A stretch of DNA of 63,059 bases from an uncultured Bacteroidales bacterium (GCA_905233345.1 CAJODQ010000005.1:1-63059); one strand, 5' to 3'. Shown: positions 18,383 to 29,941, counted from the stretch's first letter. Made by a program: numbers and translations. Notes: generated by a model not told the origin, from the sequence alone.

Positions 18383-18390
18383 TAACTTTG
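18383..18390 (+). promoter_or_regulatory. -7 box (TAACTTTG) before the tRNA-Gln region
   Basis: TAACTTTG, about 128 nt upstream of tRNA-Gln. The expected transcript would carry a GTCACC/GGTGAC hairpin (18413-18427) and the structured repeat at 18432 before the tRNA. Confidence 0.5.
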
Positions 18391-18431
18391 CGTTTTAGTC
18401 CCACGATCCTACGTCACCTGTGGTGACTCAC

Positions 18432-18517
18432 GCGCCATCAGGCGCTAGCGGAAGCCGGGCAGGGTCGGCCTTGTGTGATAGCAAGGCTGGAGCGGGGGGT
18501 CTGGGGCAGTGCCCCAG
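18432..18517 (+). repeat. Structured 86-nt repeat, copy 1
   Basis: It starts with the hairpin GCGCC-ATCA-GGCGC, has a central GCCTTG/CAAGGC stem and ends with the hairpin CTGGGGC-AGT-GCCCCAG. A second copy lies at 29851-29937 with the same ends and about two thirds or more of the interior identical. Copy 1 abuts the first base of tRNA-Gln. It has no open frame. Confidence 0.8.
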
Positions 18518-18588
18518 TGAGATATGGTGTAATGGTAGCACTACAGATTTTGGTTCTGTCTGTTCAGGTTCGAATCCTGATATCTCAA
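18518..18588 (+). tRNA. tRNA-Gln (anticodon TTG)
   Basis: Complete cloverleaf: acceptor TGAGATA/TATCTCA, anticodon stem ACAGA/TCTGT with anticodon TTG at 18550-18552, and T arm CAGG-TTCGAAT-CCTG. Discriminator A at 18588; CCA is not encoded. Confidence 0.97.
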
Positions 18589-18607
18589 CAAGAATAACCA
18601 ATCGAAC

Positions 18608-18699
18608 GCACCACTGTGGAACCTCCGAGTAGTCTGCCTGGCAACGACGGGAGCTCATCTTCTGAGCCCCTGCCTAAGTGGTGCTTTCCCAACCACTTA
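18608..18699 (+). promoter_or_regulatory. Candidate structured leader with mutually exclusive stems before the phosphopantetheinyl transferase
   Basis: Seen in sequence: an 8-bp stem P1 (GCACCACT 18608-18615 with AGTGGTGC 18677-18684) closes a domain. Inside it GGCA (640-643) can pair with TGCC (671-674), and a hairpin lies at 18649-18670 (GGG-A-GCTCA / TGAGC-CCC). The 3' strand of P1 can instead form TAAGTGGT (18675-18682) with ACCACTTA (18692-18699), which takes in the first base of the ATG. This is the geometry of a translational switch. It matches no riboswitch class I recognise; function is inference. The rest of 18589-18698 shows no promoter box. Confidence 0.45.
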
Positions 18700-19337
18700 T
18701 GCCACTATTCCTAAAAAAAGAACTTGAAGACGACGCCCGGATCTACGTCTGGGAGATTACTGAAACCGAAGAAGAACTGCTGGCCTCCACCGCTGTCCCC
18801 GACAACGAGCTGGAAGAGCTTTCCTATACGCGGAGCGAAGCGCGCCGCCGGGAAAAGCTGGCCGAACGCGCCCTCCTCAACGAGATCTTCCCCGAAAAGC
18901 TCTACCTGGGCCACCACGACAACGGCAAGCCGTACCTGCAGAACACGGCCATGGAGATCAGCATCTCCCACACCAACCGTTTCGTGGCCATCCTGCTCAG
19001 CCCCGACGAGAATCTGGGTATCGACATCGAGTGCCTCGACCGCGATTTCTCGGCCGTTGAGAAAAAGGCTCTCAGCGAGGACGAGCTCGAGGACCTCGAA
19101 GACGACAAGCGGAAGACGCTGCAGCTGGCCATCTACTGGTGCGCCAAGGAAGCCATCTACAAGCGCATGTCGATCTCCGGCGTCGATTTCGCCGAGCAGA
19201 TCGAGGTGGAGCGCTTCACCCCGCGCGATGAGGGCGAAATCACGGCGACCTTCTACCACAAGGATGGCACGGAGATGGAATTCGAGCTCAGCTACGAGGT
19301 GTTCGAGAACCACGTGATGGTGTGGGTGGTCGATTAA
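18699..19337 (+). CDS. 4'-phosphopantetheinyl transferase superfamily protein
   Basis: A 212-residue Sfp-type transferase that loads phosphopantetheine onto acyl or peptidyl carrier proteins. The magnesium-binding motif LGIDIE and the WCAKEAIYK motif (W/KEA signature) are present, with ISISHTNRFVAILLS between them. The ATG at 18699 is preferred to an upstream in-frame GTG at 18678. It sits at the end of a stem that could hide it (18675-18699), and no Shine-Dalgarno is seen. No carrier protein or synthase gene is nearby. tyrS follows after 25 nt. Confidence 0.88.
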   Translation: MPLFLKKELEDDARIYVWEITETEEELLASTAVPDNELEELSYTRSEARRREKLAERALLNEIFPEKLYLGHHDNGKPYLQNTAMEISISHTNRFVAILLSPDENLGIDIECLDRDFSAVEKKALSEDELEDLEDDKRKTLQLAIYWCAKEAIYKRMSISGVDFAEQIEVERFTPRDEGEITATFYHKDGTEMEFELSYEVFENHVMVWVVD

Positions 19338-19362
19338 TTGTTGAACGTGTAAAAGAAGAACG

Positions 19363-20652
19363 ATGAAGAATTTTGTGAAAGAACTCCAGTGGCGTGGAAT
19401 GATCCACGACATCATGCCCGGAACCGAAGAAGAGCTGATGAAAGGACCTGCGGCGGCATATGTCGGCATCGACCCCACGGGAGATTCCCTGCATATCGGC
19501 CACCTGGTCAGCATCATGATCCTCAAGCATTTCCAGGCTTGCGGGCACAAGCCCTACGCCCTTGTGGGCGGCGCCACCGGCATGATCGGCGACCCTTCCA
19601 TGAAGTCGCAGGAGCGCAACCTGCTCGACGAGGAGACCCTCGCCCACAACGTGGCCTGCATCAAGGCACAGCTGGGCAAGTTCCTGGATTTCGAATCGGA
19701 CGCCCCCAACAAGGCCGAACTGGTGAACAATTATGACTGGATGAAGGACTACACCTTCATCAACTTCACCCGTGACATCGGCAAGCTCATCACCGTCAAC
19801 TACATGATGGCCAAGGACTCCGTGCGGAAACGTCTCTCGCGCGAATCGACCGAGGGCATGTCTTTCACAGAATTCACCTACCAGCTTCTCCAGGGATATG
19901 ACTTCCTCTATCTCTACGAGCACAACGGGGTCAAGCTGCAGTTGGGCGGTGCCGACCAGTGGGGCAACATCACCACCGGCACGGAGCTCATCCGCCGCAA
20001 GCTGGGCGGCGAGACCTACGCCCTCACCTGCCCGCTCATCACCAAGGCCGATGGCGGCAAGTTCGGCAAGACCGAGAAAGGCAACGTGTGGCTCGATCCG
20101 GAGCGCACCTCACCTTATCAGTTCTACCAGTTCTGGCTCAACGTATCGGATGCTGACGCCGAGCGCTACATCAAGATCTTCACGATGCTCGACCGCGAGA
20201 CCATCGAAGCGGCCATCGCCGCCCACCGCGAAGCGCCTGAGCGCCGCGAGCTGCAGAAGCTCCTGGCCCGCGAAGTCACCATCATGGTCCACAGCGAGCG
20301 CGAATACGAGAACGCCGTGGCCGCCTCGCAGATGCTCTTTGGCAAAGGCACCGTCGACGCTCTCAAGGCCCTCGACGAGCGCACCTTCCTCTCCGTGTTC
20401 GAAGATGTGCCGCAGTACGTCCTGCCGAAAGACGCCCTGCCGTGCGACATCCTCGAGATGCTCGCCGTGCGCACCGACATCTTCCCCAGCAAAGGTGAGT
20501 GCCGCAAGACCATCCAGGGCAACGGCCTGAGCATCAACAAGGAGAAAGTGTCCGACACGGCCCTGCAGTTGAGCGCCGAGCACCTGCTCGACGGCAAGTA
20601 CATCCTTGTCCAGAAAGGCAAGAAGAACTATTATATCCTTAAATTTGAGTGA
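19363..20652 (+). CDS. tyrS: Tyrosyl-tRNA synthetase
   Basis: A 429-residue class I synthetase. The HIGH motif is at residues 44-47 ([10 protein letters not shown]), the KMSKS equivalent KFGKT is near residue 234, and an S4-like RNA-binding domain is at the C-terminus (about 355-425). Its stop codon shares one base with the rbfA start (TGATG). Confidence 0.97.
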   Translation: MKNFVKELQWRGMIHDIMPGTEEELMKGPAAAYVGIDPTGDSLHIGHLVSIMILKHFQACGHKPYALVGGATGMIGDPSMKSQERNLLDEETLAHNVACIKAQLGKFLDFESDAPNKAELVNNYDWMKDYTFINFTRDIGKLITVNYMMAKDSVRKRLSRESTEGMSFTEFTYQLLQGYDFLYLYEHNGVKLQLGGADQWGNITTGTELIRRKLGGETYALTCPLITKADGGKFGKTEKGNVWLDPERTSPYQFYQFWLNVSDADAERYIKIFTMLDRETIEAAIAAHREAPERRELQKLLAREVTIMVHSEREYENAVAASQMLFGKGTVDALKALDERTFLSVFEDVPQYVLPKDALPCDILEMLAVRTDIFPSKGECRKTIQGNGLSINKEKVSDTALQLSAEHLLDGKYILVQKGKKNYYILKFE

Positions 20653-20996
20653 TGGAAAGCGAAAGCACGAGACAGCAGAAAGTGGCGCGGCAGATCCAGA
20701 AAGACCTGGCCGAAATCATCCGTGCCCGCGGCATGGCCGCCTACGATGGTGCCCTGGTCACTGTCAGCGGCGTGAAGATCACGCCCGACCTGGCGCTGGC
20801 CAAAGTCTATGTGAGCATCTTCCCCTCGTCGAAAGCCGACGCGGTGATGCAGCAGCTCGAAGACGAGACCTCCTACCTGCGCGGTGAACTGGGCCGCCGG
20901 GTCGCCAAGCAGCTCCGCATCGTGCCGGAACTGAACTTCTACCTCGACGATTCGCTCGATTATGTCGAGCACATCGACGAACTCCTGAAGAAATAA
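20652..20996 (+). CDS. rbfA: Ribosome-binding factor A
   Basis: A 114-residue KH-like 30S maturation factor (TRQQKVARQIQKDLAEII at the start, LALAKVYVSIFP in the middle, and the LDDSLDYVEHIDELL C-terminal segment). A GTG at 20649 is an alternative start; the ATG overlapping the tyrS stop is the simpler choice. Confidence 0.92.
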   Translation: MESESTRQQKVARQIQKDLAEIIRARGMAAYDGALVTVSGVKITPDLALAKVYVSIFPSSKADAVMQQLEDETSYLRGELGRRVAKQLRIVPELNFYLDDSLDYVEHIDELLKK

Positions 20997-21011
20997 AGCC
21001 GCTCCGGACCG

Positions 21012-22229
21012 ATGAGGCTCTCCCGGTTCATCGCGTGGCGCTACCTCTTTGCGAAGAAGTCGCACAATGTGATCAATATCATCTCGATCATATCGGCGGC
21101 GGGCATCGCCATCGGTTGCGCGGCGCTGGTGATCATCCTGAGCATCTACAACGGTTTCGATTCGATCGTCCGCGACCTCAACGACAGCTATACGGCCGAC
21201 GTGCTGGTCAGCCCGGCTGTGGGAAAGGTGTTCGCGTATGACGCACGCTTCGACTTCCTGGATGCCGACCCGCGGGTGCGGGCCCGTTGCGGCGTGCTGG
21301 AAGAGAATGTCTTCGCCCAGTACGGTGAGCGCAACAAGGTGGTGACGGCGCGGGGCGTGGATTCGCTCTACGAGTCGGTTACGGACCTCCGCGACCATAT
21401 CGTGGACGGGGATTTCGAACTCGCATACGGTGATTTGAACCAAGTGGTGCTGGGACGCACCGTAGCCCTGGAGCTCGGCGTGCGCACCTCCTTCCTGCAG
21501 CCACTCACCGTATGGTTCCCCAGCCGCACACAGCAGGTGGACCTGCTCAATCCGCTCGCCTCGCTCCGGCAGGAGAAACTGCATCCGGCGGGCATTGTGG
21601 CACTGGAGCAGAATTTCGACCAGAAATACATGTTCATGCCGCTGGGCGCACTGCGGGAGCTGCTGGAGTATGACAACGAGGTGTCGGGCGTGGAACTCTA
21701 TCTGACGCCGGCAGGGTTGGGGCGCAACGGGATGGCAACGAAGGCCTTCCTGGCAGAACTGCAGGAGAAGCTCGGTGACGATTTCGTAGTACGTGATCGC
21801 CAGCAGCAGAATACGATGCTCTATAAGCTGCTGAAATACGAGAAGATCGCCATCTACCTCATCCTGCTCTTCATCATGCTGATCATCTCGTTCAACATCT
21901 ACGGCTCGCTGTCGATGCTCATCATCGAAAAGCGCGACGACATCGCGACGCTGCGGGCCATGGGGGCCGACGACACGCTGGTCGAGCAGATCTTTGTCCG
22001 CGAGGGCTGGTTGATCTCGCTGCTGGGCATCGCCATCGGCGTGCTGGTCGGCCTGGCTGTCTGCTGGGTGCAGCAGCGCTTCGGCATCGTGAAGATGCCC
22101 GGCAATTTCGTGGTCGATGCCTATCCGGTCGTTGTCCGGGCCGCCGACGTGTTGATCATCATCGCCGGCGTCGCCCTCATTGGCTGGCTTATTTCTTTCC
22201 TTACCCGCCGGCTGACTGCAACGGCTTGA
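21012..22229 (+). CDS. LolC/LolE-type ABC transporter permease (FtsX family)
   Basis: A 405-residue permease with the MacB/FtsX topology: one N-terminal membrane helix (about 20-45), a large periplasmic domain (about 50-270), then three helices. The N-terminal ARRY-like segment (FIAWRYLFAKKSHNVINIIS) and the EKRDDIATLRAMGAD loop are typical of LolC/LolE, which extract lipoproteins from the inner membrane. No ATPase gene is adjacent. It lies 15 nt after rbfA. Confidence 0.85.
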   Translation: MRLSRFIAWRYLFAKKSHNVINIISIISAAGIAIGCAALVIILSIYNGFDSIVRDLNDSYTADVLVSPAVGKVFAYDARFDFLDADPRVRARCGVLEENVFAQYGERNKVVTARGVDSLYESVTDLRDHIVDGDFELAYGDLNQVVLGRTVALELGVRTSFLQPLTVWFPSRTQQVDLLNPLASLRQEKLHPAGIVALEQNFDQKYMFMPLGALRELLEYDNEVSGVELYLTPAGLGRNGMATKAFLAELQEKLGDDFVVRDRQQQNTMLYKLLKYEKIAIYLILLFIMLIISFNIYGSLSMLIIEKRDDIATLRAMGADDTLVEQIFVREGWLISLLGIAIGVLVGLAVCWVQQRFGIVKMPGNFVVDAYPVVVRAADVLIIIAGVALIGWLISFLTRRLTATA

Positions 22230-22277
22230 TTTTTTAGGATTTTTACATCGGAAATTAGGACTTTTCCAACTTTTTGC

Positions 22278-22285
22278 TATCTTTG
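22278..22285 (+). promoter_or_regulatory. -7 box (TATCTTTG) before the small membrane ORF
   Basis: TATCTTTG; 5 nt separate it from a GTG at 22291. Confidence 0.5.
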
Positions 22286-22290
22286 CAAAA

Positions 22291-22521
22291 GTGAGCTGGT
22301 GTTCGATGCCACTGTCGCGGGAAACAAGCACGGTGCTGTGGCTGCTCTTCCTCCTGGGCCTGTTCTACTATGGCTGTGTCACGTATTCTTCCCCCATCGT
22401 CCTCCGCTACTGGTTGCCCTTCCACGCCATCAAGCTTTGCTTCGCCTGGATAGTGCTGTGGCACGGCGTTTTTTTTATATCTTTGTCAAATGAAGCAACT
22501 TCTGACCGGGAAGGTTCATAA
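22291..22521 (+). CDS. Small predicted membrane protein
   Basis: A 76-residue frame starting with GTG, 5 nt after a perfect -7 box. Two hydrophobic segments are visible (TVLWLLFLLGLFYYG and LCFAWIVLWHGVFFISL), then a polar tail. No family is recognised. It overlaps the gtrA start by 32 nt, and the gtrA -7 box lies within it. The promoter spacing and hydrophobic pattern support a real gene, but it could also be leader sequence. Confidence 0.4.
   Translation: MSWCSMPLSRETSTVLWLLFLLGLFYYGCVTYSSPIVLRYWLPFHAIKLCFAWIVLWHGVFFISLSNEATSDREGS
22478..22485 (+). promoter_or_regulatory. -7 box (TATCTTTG), near-leaderless, for the GtrA gene
   Basis: TATCTTTG then TCAA then ATG at 22490; a run of T precedes the box. 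Confidence 0.6.
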
Positions 22522-22921
22522 TACATGGGTCCAGTTGTTCCGCTACGCGATTGTGGGGGGCTGTGCGTTTGTGGTGGATTATGGCAGCCTGTGGCTGCTG
22601 ACGGAAGTCTGCCACCTGCACTATCTGGTATCGGCGGTCATCGCCTTCCTTCTCGGACTGACCTGCAACTATATCCTGAGTACGTCCTGGGTCTTCGGTG
22701 ACCGGCGGATGAAGAACCGCTGGGCCGAATTCTCGGTTTTTGCCATCATCGGCGTCATCGGCCTGGGCCTCAACGAACTGATCATGTACGTAGGCTGCGA
22801 AAAACTGCACCTGCATTACATGGTTGCCAAACTGGTCTCCACGGCCATCGTCTTTTTCTGGAATTTCTTCGCCCGTAAATTCATCCTGTTCAACCAAACG
22901 AACCCAACCCAAGCAGAATGA
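22490..22921 (+). CDS. GtrA-family membrane protein
   Basis: A 143-residue protein with four membrane helices. The GtrA signature is clear ([19 protein letters not shown] near residue 20, then [10 protein letters not shown] and a C-terminal [11 protein letters not shown]). GtrA proteins are thought to flip or present polyprenyl-linked sugars. It overlaps the downstream oxidoreductase by 4 nt (ATGA), suggesting coupled expression. Confidence 0.9.
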   Translation: MKQLLTGKVHNTWVQLFRYAIVGGCAFVVDYGSLWLLTEVCHLHYLVSAVIAFLLGLTCNYILSTSWVFGDRRMKNRWAEFSVFAIIGVIGLGLNELIMYVGCEKLHLHYMVAKLVSTAIVFFWNFFARKFILFNQTNPTQAE

Positions 22922-24489
22922 AGCAGAAAGCCATCATCATCGGCGCGGGGCCCGCAGGCCTTACTGCGGCCAGCGAACTGCTGGACAATACCGATGTCAT
23001 CCCCACCGTCCTGGAAGCCACCGACGCCATCGGCGGCATCTCCCAGACCATCCGCTACAAGGGAAACCGCATGGACCTGGGCGGCCACCGCTTCTTCTCG
23101 AAAAACCAGGAGGTGATGGACTGGTGGGCGAAGCAGATGCCGCTGCAAGGCGCCCGCTCCAAGGATGACATCCTGCTCAGGCTGGACGACAAACCGCTGG
23201 CGCCGGGTGGGCCCGATCCGGAAAAAGAGGACCGCGTGACCCTGATCCGCCACCGCGTCAGCCGCATCTTCTTCCTGCGGCGCTTCTTTGATTATCCGAT
23301 CTCGCTCTCGACCAACACCTTCGTCAACATGGGCCTGCGCCGTACTGTCCAGGCGGGCTTCGGCTACCTGGCCTCGGTGGTCCACAAGCACCCGGAGACC
23401 TCGCTGGAGAACTTCTACATCAACCGCTTCGGCAAGCCGCTCTACCAGATGTTCTTTGAAGACTACACCGAAAAAGTGTGGGGCGTGCATCCCTCCCGGC
23501 TCGGTGCGGACTGGGGCAGCCAGCGCGTGAAGGGCATATCCGTGGCCGCCGTGCTCAAAGACATGTTCAACAAGGCCACCAAGCGGAAAGAGAAGCAGGG
23601 TGACAAAGTCGAAACATCCCTTATCGAACAATTCATCTATCCGAAATATGGCCCCGGACAGCTCTGGGAGCGCGTGGCCGACGCCGTCGTGCAAGCCGGC
23701 GGCACCCTGCACAAACAGGCCGAAGTGGTGGATGTCCACGTGGAAAACAGCCGCGTGACCGATGTGGGTTATCGCATGCCCGACGGCAGCGTGGTGCACG
23801 AGCCTTGCGACTGGCTCTTCTCCACCATGCCCATCAAAGACCTGGTCGCCGCTCTCTCGGGCATCGACGTGCCGGAAGACGTGGCCCGCATCGCCCGCGC
23901 GCTGCCCTACCGCGATTTTATGACGGTTGGCCTCTGCGTCAAGAAGCTGAAAATCAAGAATAAAACCAAGATCAAAACTTACGCCGAGCGCGTGCCCGAC
24001 ACCTGGATTTACGTGCAGGACCGCGACGTGAAGGTGGGCCGCCTGCAGATCTTCAACAACTGGTCGCCCTACCTGGTGAAGGACTACGAAAACACGATGT
24101 GGATCGGGCTGGAGTATTTCTGCACAGAAGGAGACCGGCTCTGGCAGATGTCCGACAAAGATTTCATTGCCATGGCCATCGACGAGCTGGTGAAAATCGG
24201 CGTGGTGGAGCGCGAAGATGTGCTGGACGCCTGCCGGGTGAAGATAAGGAAGGCGTATCCCGCGTATTTCGGGAGTTATTACGAACTGGACAAGGTTAAG
24301 GCTTTCCTCGACGGCATCGAAAACCTCTACTGCCTGGGACGCAACGGCCAGCACCGCTACAACAATATGGACCATTCCATGCTGACCGCCATGGAGGCCG
24401 TCCGTAATATCCGCGACCATGTGGCGGGCAAGGAAAACGTCTGGAATGTCAATACGGAAAAGGAGTACCATGAAAGTAAAAGTGAATGA
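22918..24489 (+). CDS. FAD-dependent oxidoreductase (UDP-galactopyranose mutase / amine-oxidase-like fold)
   Basis: A 523-residue flavoprotein with the dinucleotide motif GAGPAG at residues 9-14. The second FAD segment [15 protein letters not shown] is shared by mutase-like and protoporphyrinogen-oxidase-like enzymes, and a C-terminal FAD segment ends the protein ([16 protein letters not shown]). Substrate unknown. Its neighbours, GtrA and a GT-C transferase, suggest work on a polyprenyl- or nucleotide-linked sugar. It overlaps the next gene by 20 nt. Confidence 0.8.
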   Translation: MKQKAIIIGAGPAGLTAASELLDNTDVIPTVLEATDAIGGISQTIRYKGNRMDLGGHRFFSKNQEVMDWWAKQMPLQGARSKDDILLRLDDKPLAPGGPDPEKEDRVTLIRHRVSRIFFLRRFFDYPISLSTNTFVNMGLRRTVQAGFGYLASVVHKHPETSLENFYINRFGKPLYQMFFEDYTEKVWGVHPSRLGADWGSQRVKGISVAAVLKDMFNKATKRKEKQGDKVETSLIEQFIYPKYGPGQLWERVADAVVQAGGTLHKQAEVVDVHVENSRVTDVGYRMPDGSVVHEPCDWLFSTMPIKDLVAALSGIDVPEDVARIARALPYRDFMTVGLCVKKLKIKNKTKIKTYAERVPDTWIYVQDRDVKVGRLQIFNNWSPYLVKDYENTMWIGLEYFCTEGDRLWQMSDKDFIAMAIDELVKIGVVEREDVLDACRVKIRKAYPAYFGSYYELDKVKAFLDGIENLYCLGRNGQHRYNNMDHSMLTAMEAVRNIRDHVAGKENVWNVNTEKEYHESKSE

Positions 24490-26143
24490 GCGGACACTCC
24501 ATTGGTTGATGCTGGCCGCGATAGTAGTTTGTTTCGCCATCAACTATTCCACCATCTTCGACAAGAAGATGGACCAGAACGGGGATAATTACAATTATTA
24601 CCAGCTGGCGCGGAGCCTGGCCCTGGGCCACGGCTACGTCTCGGAAATCGGGCCGGTGGCTGAGCCGCACATGCATTTCCCGCCGGGCTATCCCGCTTTC
24701 CTCTCGCTCTTTTACCGGATTTTCCCCGATAATGTCGTGCCTTTGAAATTCCTCAATGGCCTGCTGCTGCTGGCTTCCCTGCTGCTGTTGTTCCGCATCG
24801 TCCGGAAGACGACCGGCCGCCAGGGCCATTGGATCGCGCTGGCCACCTGCCTCCTGGCCATCTGGCATCCCGACCTGCTTCGCTGGTCGACCATCCTGAT
24901 GAGCGAAATGCTCTATATTACCATCTCCCTGGGCATCATCGCGCTCTTCCTCGACCTGGACCTGGAGAAACTCCGGCAGAAAGACATCCGGCAGATCCTG
25001 ATGCTGGTCGGCCTGTGCCTGCTGATCGTCGCCCTTTATTTCGTCCGCACCATGGGCATTACGCTTGTCCTGGCGGTCTCACTGACCTTCCTCGTCCTGG
25101 GCGCGCGGGCGCTGATCCGAAACCGGAAAGACTCGAAGACCTGGGTGATGCCGCTGCTGGTCGCGGCGCTGGTCCTCCTGTCGTTTGGCGTTGCCAAAGG
25201 GTGCTGGGACCACCGCAACGAACGCGTCCAGCCCGGCTACAAAGGGGATTATCTGGCGACCTTCTCCACGCCGGTCAATGATGAGAGTACCGACAACATG
25301 CTGTTGTTCCGGCTGAACCGTGTCAAGAACAACCTGAAGGCCTTTGTGCCGTATTATATTCCGAATTCGCTGGTTGATCCCGAAAACGCCAACTTCAAGC
25401 TTGTTTTTCCGGAGCAAGACCGGCGCTGGGGCTTGGGCATTGTGGTCATTGTTTTCATGCTGGTCGGCCTGCTGTCGATGAAAGGCCTGTCGCTGCTGCT
25501 GATCCTGTATTTCCTGTTTACGTTCGGGGCGCTGATGCTGTATCCGCCCTATTATGCGGATGTCCGCTATTTCATTCCGCTGCTGCCCCTGATGCTGGCG
25601 GCGCTGCTGGCGGGGGTCTGCTGGACTTTGCACTTCCTGGTGCGCTGCATTTTCCGGAAAAAACCCGCCCAGAAGGTGGAGAAATGGTCCCTTGTGCTGA
25701 CGCCTGCAGTGTGTGTGCTGCTGTTCGTGTGGCTTATGCCGATTTACAATACCTCGCTGAACTACTACCGCGTGCTGGCCAAACTTCCCTCGATAGGGAA
25801 GATGCCGAATCTGGAGCGGTATCAGCTCTATCTGGATACATCCACGACTTGCGATCAATTCCCGGAAGACTGGTTGTTCCTCTGCCGGAAGCCGGAGATA
25901 TTCTATTTCCACTCGCATTACCGGCATTCCCTTCCCATGCCGCGCGAAGGGAGCCCGGAGGAGGTCCTGCAATTCCTGATGGACAAAAAGATCCAGGTCA
26001 TCATGATGGATGACGTCTACCGGACGTCCACCGTGGTGATGGTCCCGGTTATCCAGGCGTATCCCGAATTGTTCACTGTCTTCTGGAAATGGGAGAAAGG
26101 AAATTCTGCCATCGTCGGCTTCATCCCGAACCTCCCCAAATAA
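24470..26143 (+). CDS. GT-C type membrane glycosyltransferase (family 39-like)
   Basis: A 557-residue protein with about eleven membrane helices. The first periplasmic loop carries [18 protein letters not shown] and, further on, [11 protein letters not shown], the acidic and proline pattern of GT-C enzymes that use polyprenyl-phosphate sugars. The C-terminal soluble part (about 440-557) is not recognised. The ATG at 24470 is fixed by AAGGAG at 24460-24465, one of the few clear Shine-Dalgarno sites here. Last gene of the module; followed by a terminator. Confidence 0.82.
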   Translation: MKVKVNERTLHWLMLAAIVVCFAINYSTIFDKKMDQNGDNYNYYQLARSLALGHGYVSEIGPVAEPHMHFPPGYPAFLSLFYRIFPDNVVPLKFLNGLLLLASLLLLFRIVRKTTGRQGHWIALATCLLAIWHPDLLRWSTILMSEMLYITISLGIIALFLDLDLEKLRQKDIRQILMLVGLCLLIVALYFVRTMGITLVLAVSLTFLVLGARALIRNRKDSKTWVMPLLVAALVLLSFGVAKGCWDHRNERVQPGYKGDYLATFSTPVNDESTDNMLLFRLNRVKNNLKAFVPYYIPNSLVDPENANFKLVFPEQDRRWGLGIVVIVFMLVGLLSMKGLSLLLILYFLFTFGALMLYPPYYADVRYFIPLLPLMLAALLAGVCWTLHFLVRCIFRKKPAQKVEKWSLVLTPAVCVLLFVWLMPIYNTSLNYYRVLAKLPSIGKMPNLERYQLYLDTSTTCDQFPEDWLFLCRKPEIFYFHSHYRHSLPMPREGSPEEVLQFLMDKKIQVIMMDDVYRTSTVVMVPVIQAYPELFTVFWKWEKGNSAIVGFIPNLPK

Positions 26144-26189
26144 CAGAAAAAAAGGTAGCCCTTCTCACACAAGGAACTACCTTTTTCTG
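26144..26189. terminator. Bidirectional Rho-independent terminator
   Basis: AAAAAGGTAG (26149-26158) pairs with CTACCTTTTT (26177-26186). A T run on each strand lets it end both the GT-C operon and the convergent suf operon. 26190-26300 has no gene that I can support. Confidence 0.8.
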
Positions 26190-26300
26190 ATAATATACTA
26201 AAACCTAAACCACCTGATAGATGCAACTGGGGGTCGAAATGTTGCGTCCCAAATGGTAGTTTTCCCGATTTTTGATAAAAAAAGGCGAATTATTAATAAT

Positions 26301-26996
26301 TTAGGCCATTTTTCGCAAGCGTTCTTCAATCTTCTGCCGAAGGTCTTCCCGCATTTCAGCCGCGGAAATCTTCTCCAGCACCTCATAGCAGAAAGCCAGT
26401 TGCTGCAGCAGGCGGGCTTCTTTCTCCGGGATGCCGCGCGAGCGCAGGTAGAACAGTTCGTCTGGATTGAGGCGGCCGATCGTTGCGCCGTGGCTGCACT
26501 TCACATCGTCGGCATAGATCTCGAGCTGCGGCTTCGTGAAGGCCTTGGCCGTTTCGGTGGTCAGCAGGTTGTGGTTGGCCTGGTAGGCTTCGGTCTGCTG
26601 GGCGTCGGGCACGACTTTGATCAGGCCGTCGAACCGTGTCACGGCCTGCCCGCCCACGATGTTCTTGAACAGCTGCGTGCTGTGGCACTGCGGCACCTCG
26701 TGCATCAACACAATGTCGTAGTCCATCCGCTGGGTGCCGTCGGCCAGGCAGAGGCCGGCCAGATCGCAGGAAGCGTGGCGGCCCTGCAGCGATACGCGCA
26801 GGCAGTTGCGGAGCGTGTCGCCGTCGAGCGAGAGAAAGACCATCTGGAGCCGGGCTCCCTCCGCGAGTTGGATCTCCCAGTCCGTGGCGCTCGTCGCCCC
26901 GGCTGCATCCTGCAGCACGAGATACTCGGCGGCCGTACCGGCCTCCAGGGCGATCCGCTGCGGCCCTTCGGGATGATGGATCAGACGCAGTTCCAT
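26301..26996 (-). CDS. sufD: Fe-S cluster assembly protein SufD, short form
   Basis: A 231-residue SufD, partner of SufB in the SufBCD scaffold. It holds the beta-helix core and the C-terminal signature (EIYADDVKCSHGATIGRLN, then LFYLRSRGI). The usual N-terminal helical domain of 120-200 residues is absent: SufDs are generally 380-450 residues. No lost exon-like stretch is seen upstream, as the ATG at 26996 is only 4 nt after the sufC stop. Last gene of the suf operon. Confidence 0.88.
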   Translation of the reverse strand: MELRLIHHPEGPQRIALEAGTAAEYLVLQDAAGATSATDWEIQLAEGARLQMVFLSLDGDTLRNCLRVSLQGRHASCDLAGLCLADGTQRMDYDIVLMHEVPQCHSTQLFKNIVGGQAVTRFDGLIKVVPDAQQTEAYQANHNLLTTETAKAFTKPQLEIYADDVKCSHGATIGRLNPDELFYLRSRGIPEKEARLLQQLAFCYEVLEKISAAEMREDLRQKIEERLRKMA

Positions 26997-27000
26997 GCTT

Positions 27001-27758
<758 letters not shown>

Positions 27759-27759
<1 letters not shown>

Positions 27760-28342
27760 CAGGCTTTCCTCCTATACATTTTCTCCCAGTTGACCAGGGA
27801 GACGATGCCGTTGACAAGATACAGGGCACTCACGATCGGCATGAAGATATTGCCGACCGACAGGTGCAGGATGAGTTGGGTGATATTGACGATGATCCAG
27901 GCCACCCAGCAGTCCCATTTCTTCTGGGCGCTGAGGAACTGGGCCACGAGGATCAGGACGGTGACGCAGGAATCGAGATACGGGTGCGGGTCGGCGGGGA
28001 AAAGGCGGCCGAGCAGCCAGCCCCACAGGGCGGCCACCACCAGCACGATGACGATGGTCAGGATGCGTTCGGGCCAGGTGAGCATGGTGACTTTCAGCTC
28101 GCCTTCCTTCTCGGAGCTCGCCTCGCCGGCCTTGGGATGGGTCCAGCGGTAGTGTCCGAGGATGTTGATGCCCAGCGAGATGGGCTGGAGCAGCAGGGAG
28201 GCCACCAGGTTCTTCTGCCAGAACAGGAAGAAGAGGGCAATGGTGTAGAGGTAGCCCACCCAGAAATTGTATTTGCTGCCGCGGCCCGCGAGAAAAACGC
28301 AGGCCAGTCCGAGGACCGAAGCGGTGAGATCGAGCCAGTTCA

Positions 28343-28343
<1 letters not shown>
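27759..28343 (-). CDS. PnuC-family vitamin transporter inside the suf operon
   Basis: A 194-residue membrane protein of the PnuC family with about seven helices: GRGSKYNFWVGYLYTIALFF, ISLGINILGHYRW and the C-terminal WDCWVAWIIVN. It shares one base with sufB on one side and one with sufC on the other, so it is expressed as part of the suf operon. It is shorter than the PnuC at 14194 and clearly divergent. The vitamin carried is unknown. Confidence 0.85.
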
Positions 28344-29806
<1,463 letters not shown>

Positions 29807-29813
29807 TGCGTCG

Positions 29814-29821
29814 CAAATATA
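29814..29821 (-). promoter_or_regulatory. -7 box (TATATTTG), near-leaderless, for the suf operon
   Basis: Minus-strand TATATTTG, 7 nt before the sufB ATG. Confidence 0.55.
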
Positions 29822-29830
29822 AGACTTATT

Positions 29831-29850
29831 TCGGGCATTTCAATGCCCGA
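29831..29850. other. Perfect hairpin between repeat copy 2 and the suf promoter
   Basis: TCGGGCATT and AATGCCCGA form a 9-bp stem around TC. It may stop transcripts from thiL-like or be part of the adjacent repeat. Confidence 0.5.
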
Positions 29851-29937
29851 GCGCCATCAGGCGCTAGCGGAAGCCGAGCAGGGAGAGCTTAGCGCAATAG
29901 CAAGGCTGGAGCGGTAGGGTTTGGGGCAGAGCCCCAG
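29851..29937 (+). repeat. Structured 87-nt repeat, copy 2
   Basis: Same end hairpins as copy 1 (GCGCC-ATCA-GGCGC and TGGGGC-AGA-GCCCCA). The middle differs: the central stem becomes AGCTT/AAGGCT with a bulged G. It lies in the opposite orientation to the flanking minus-strand genes. Confidence 0.8.
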
Positions 29938-29941
29938 TAAC

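Noticed and set aside
18608-18684. 4.5S/SRP RNA or tmRNA as identity of the structured region
   Set aside because: The SRP GGAAG tetraloop domain and the tmRNA tRNA-like ends are absent. A 6S-Flavo type could not be confirmed or excluded by eye.
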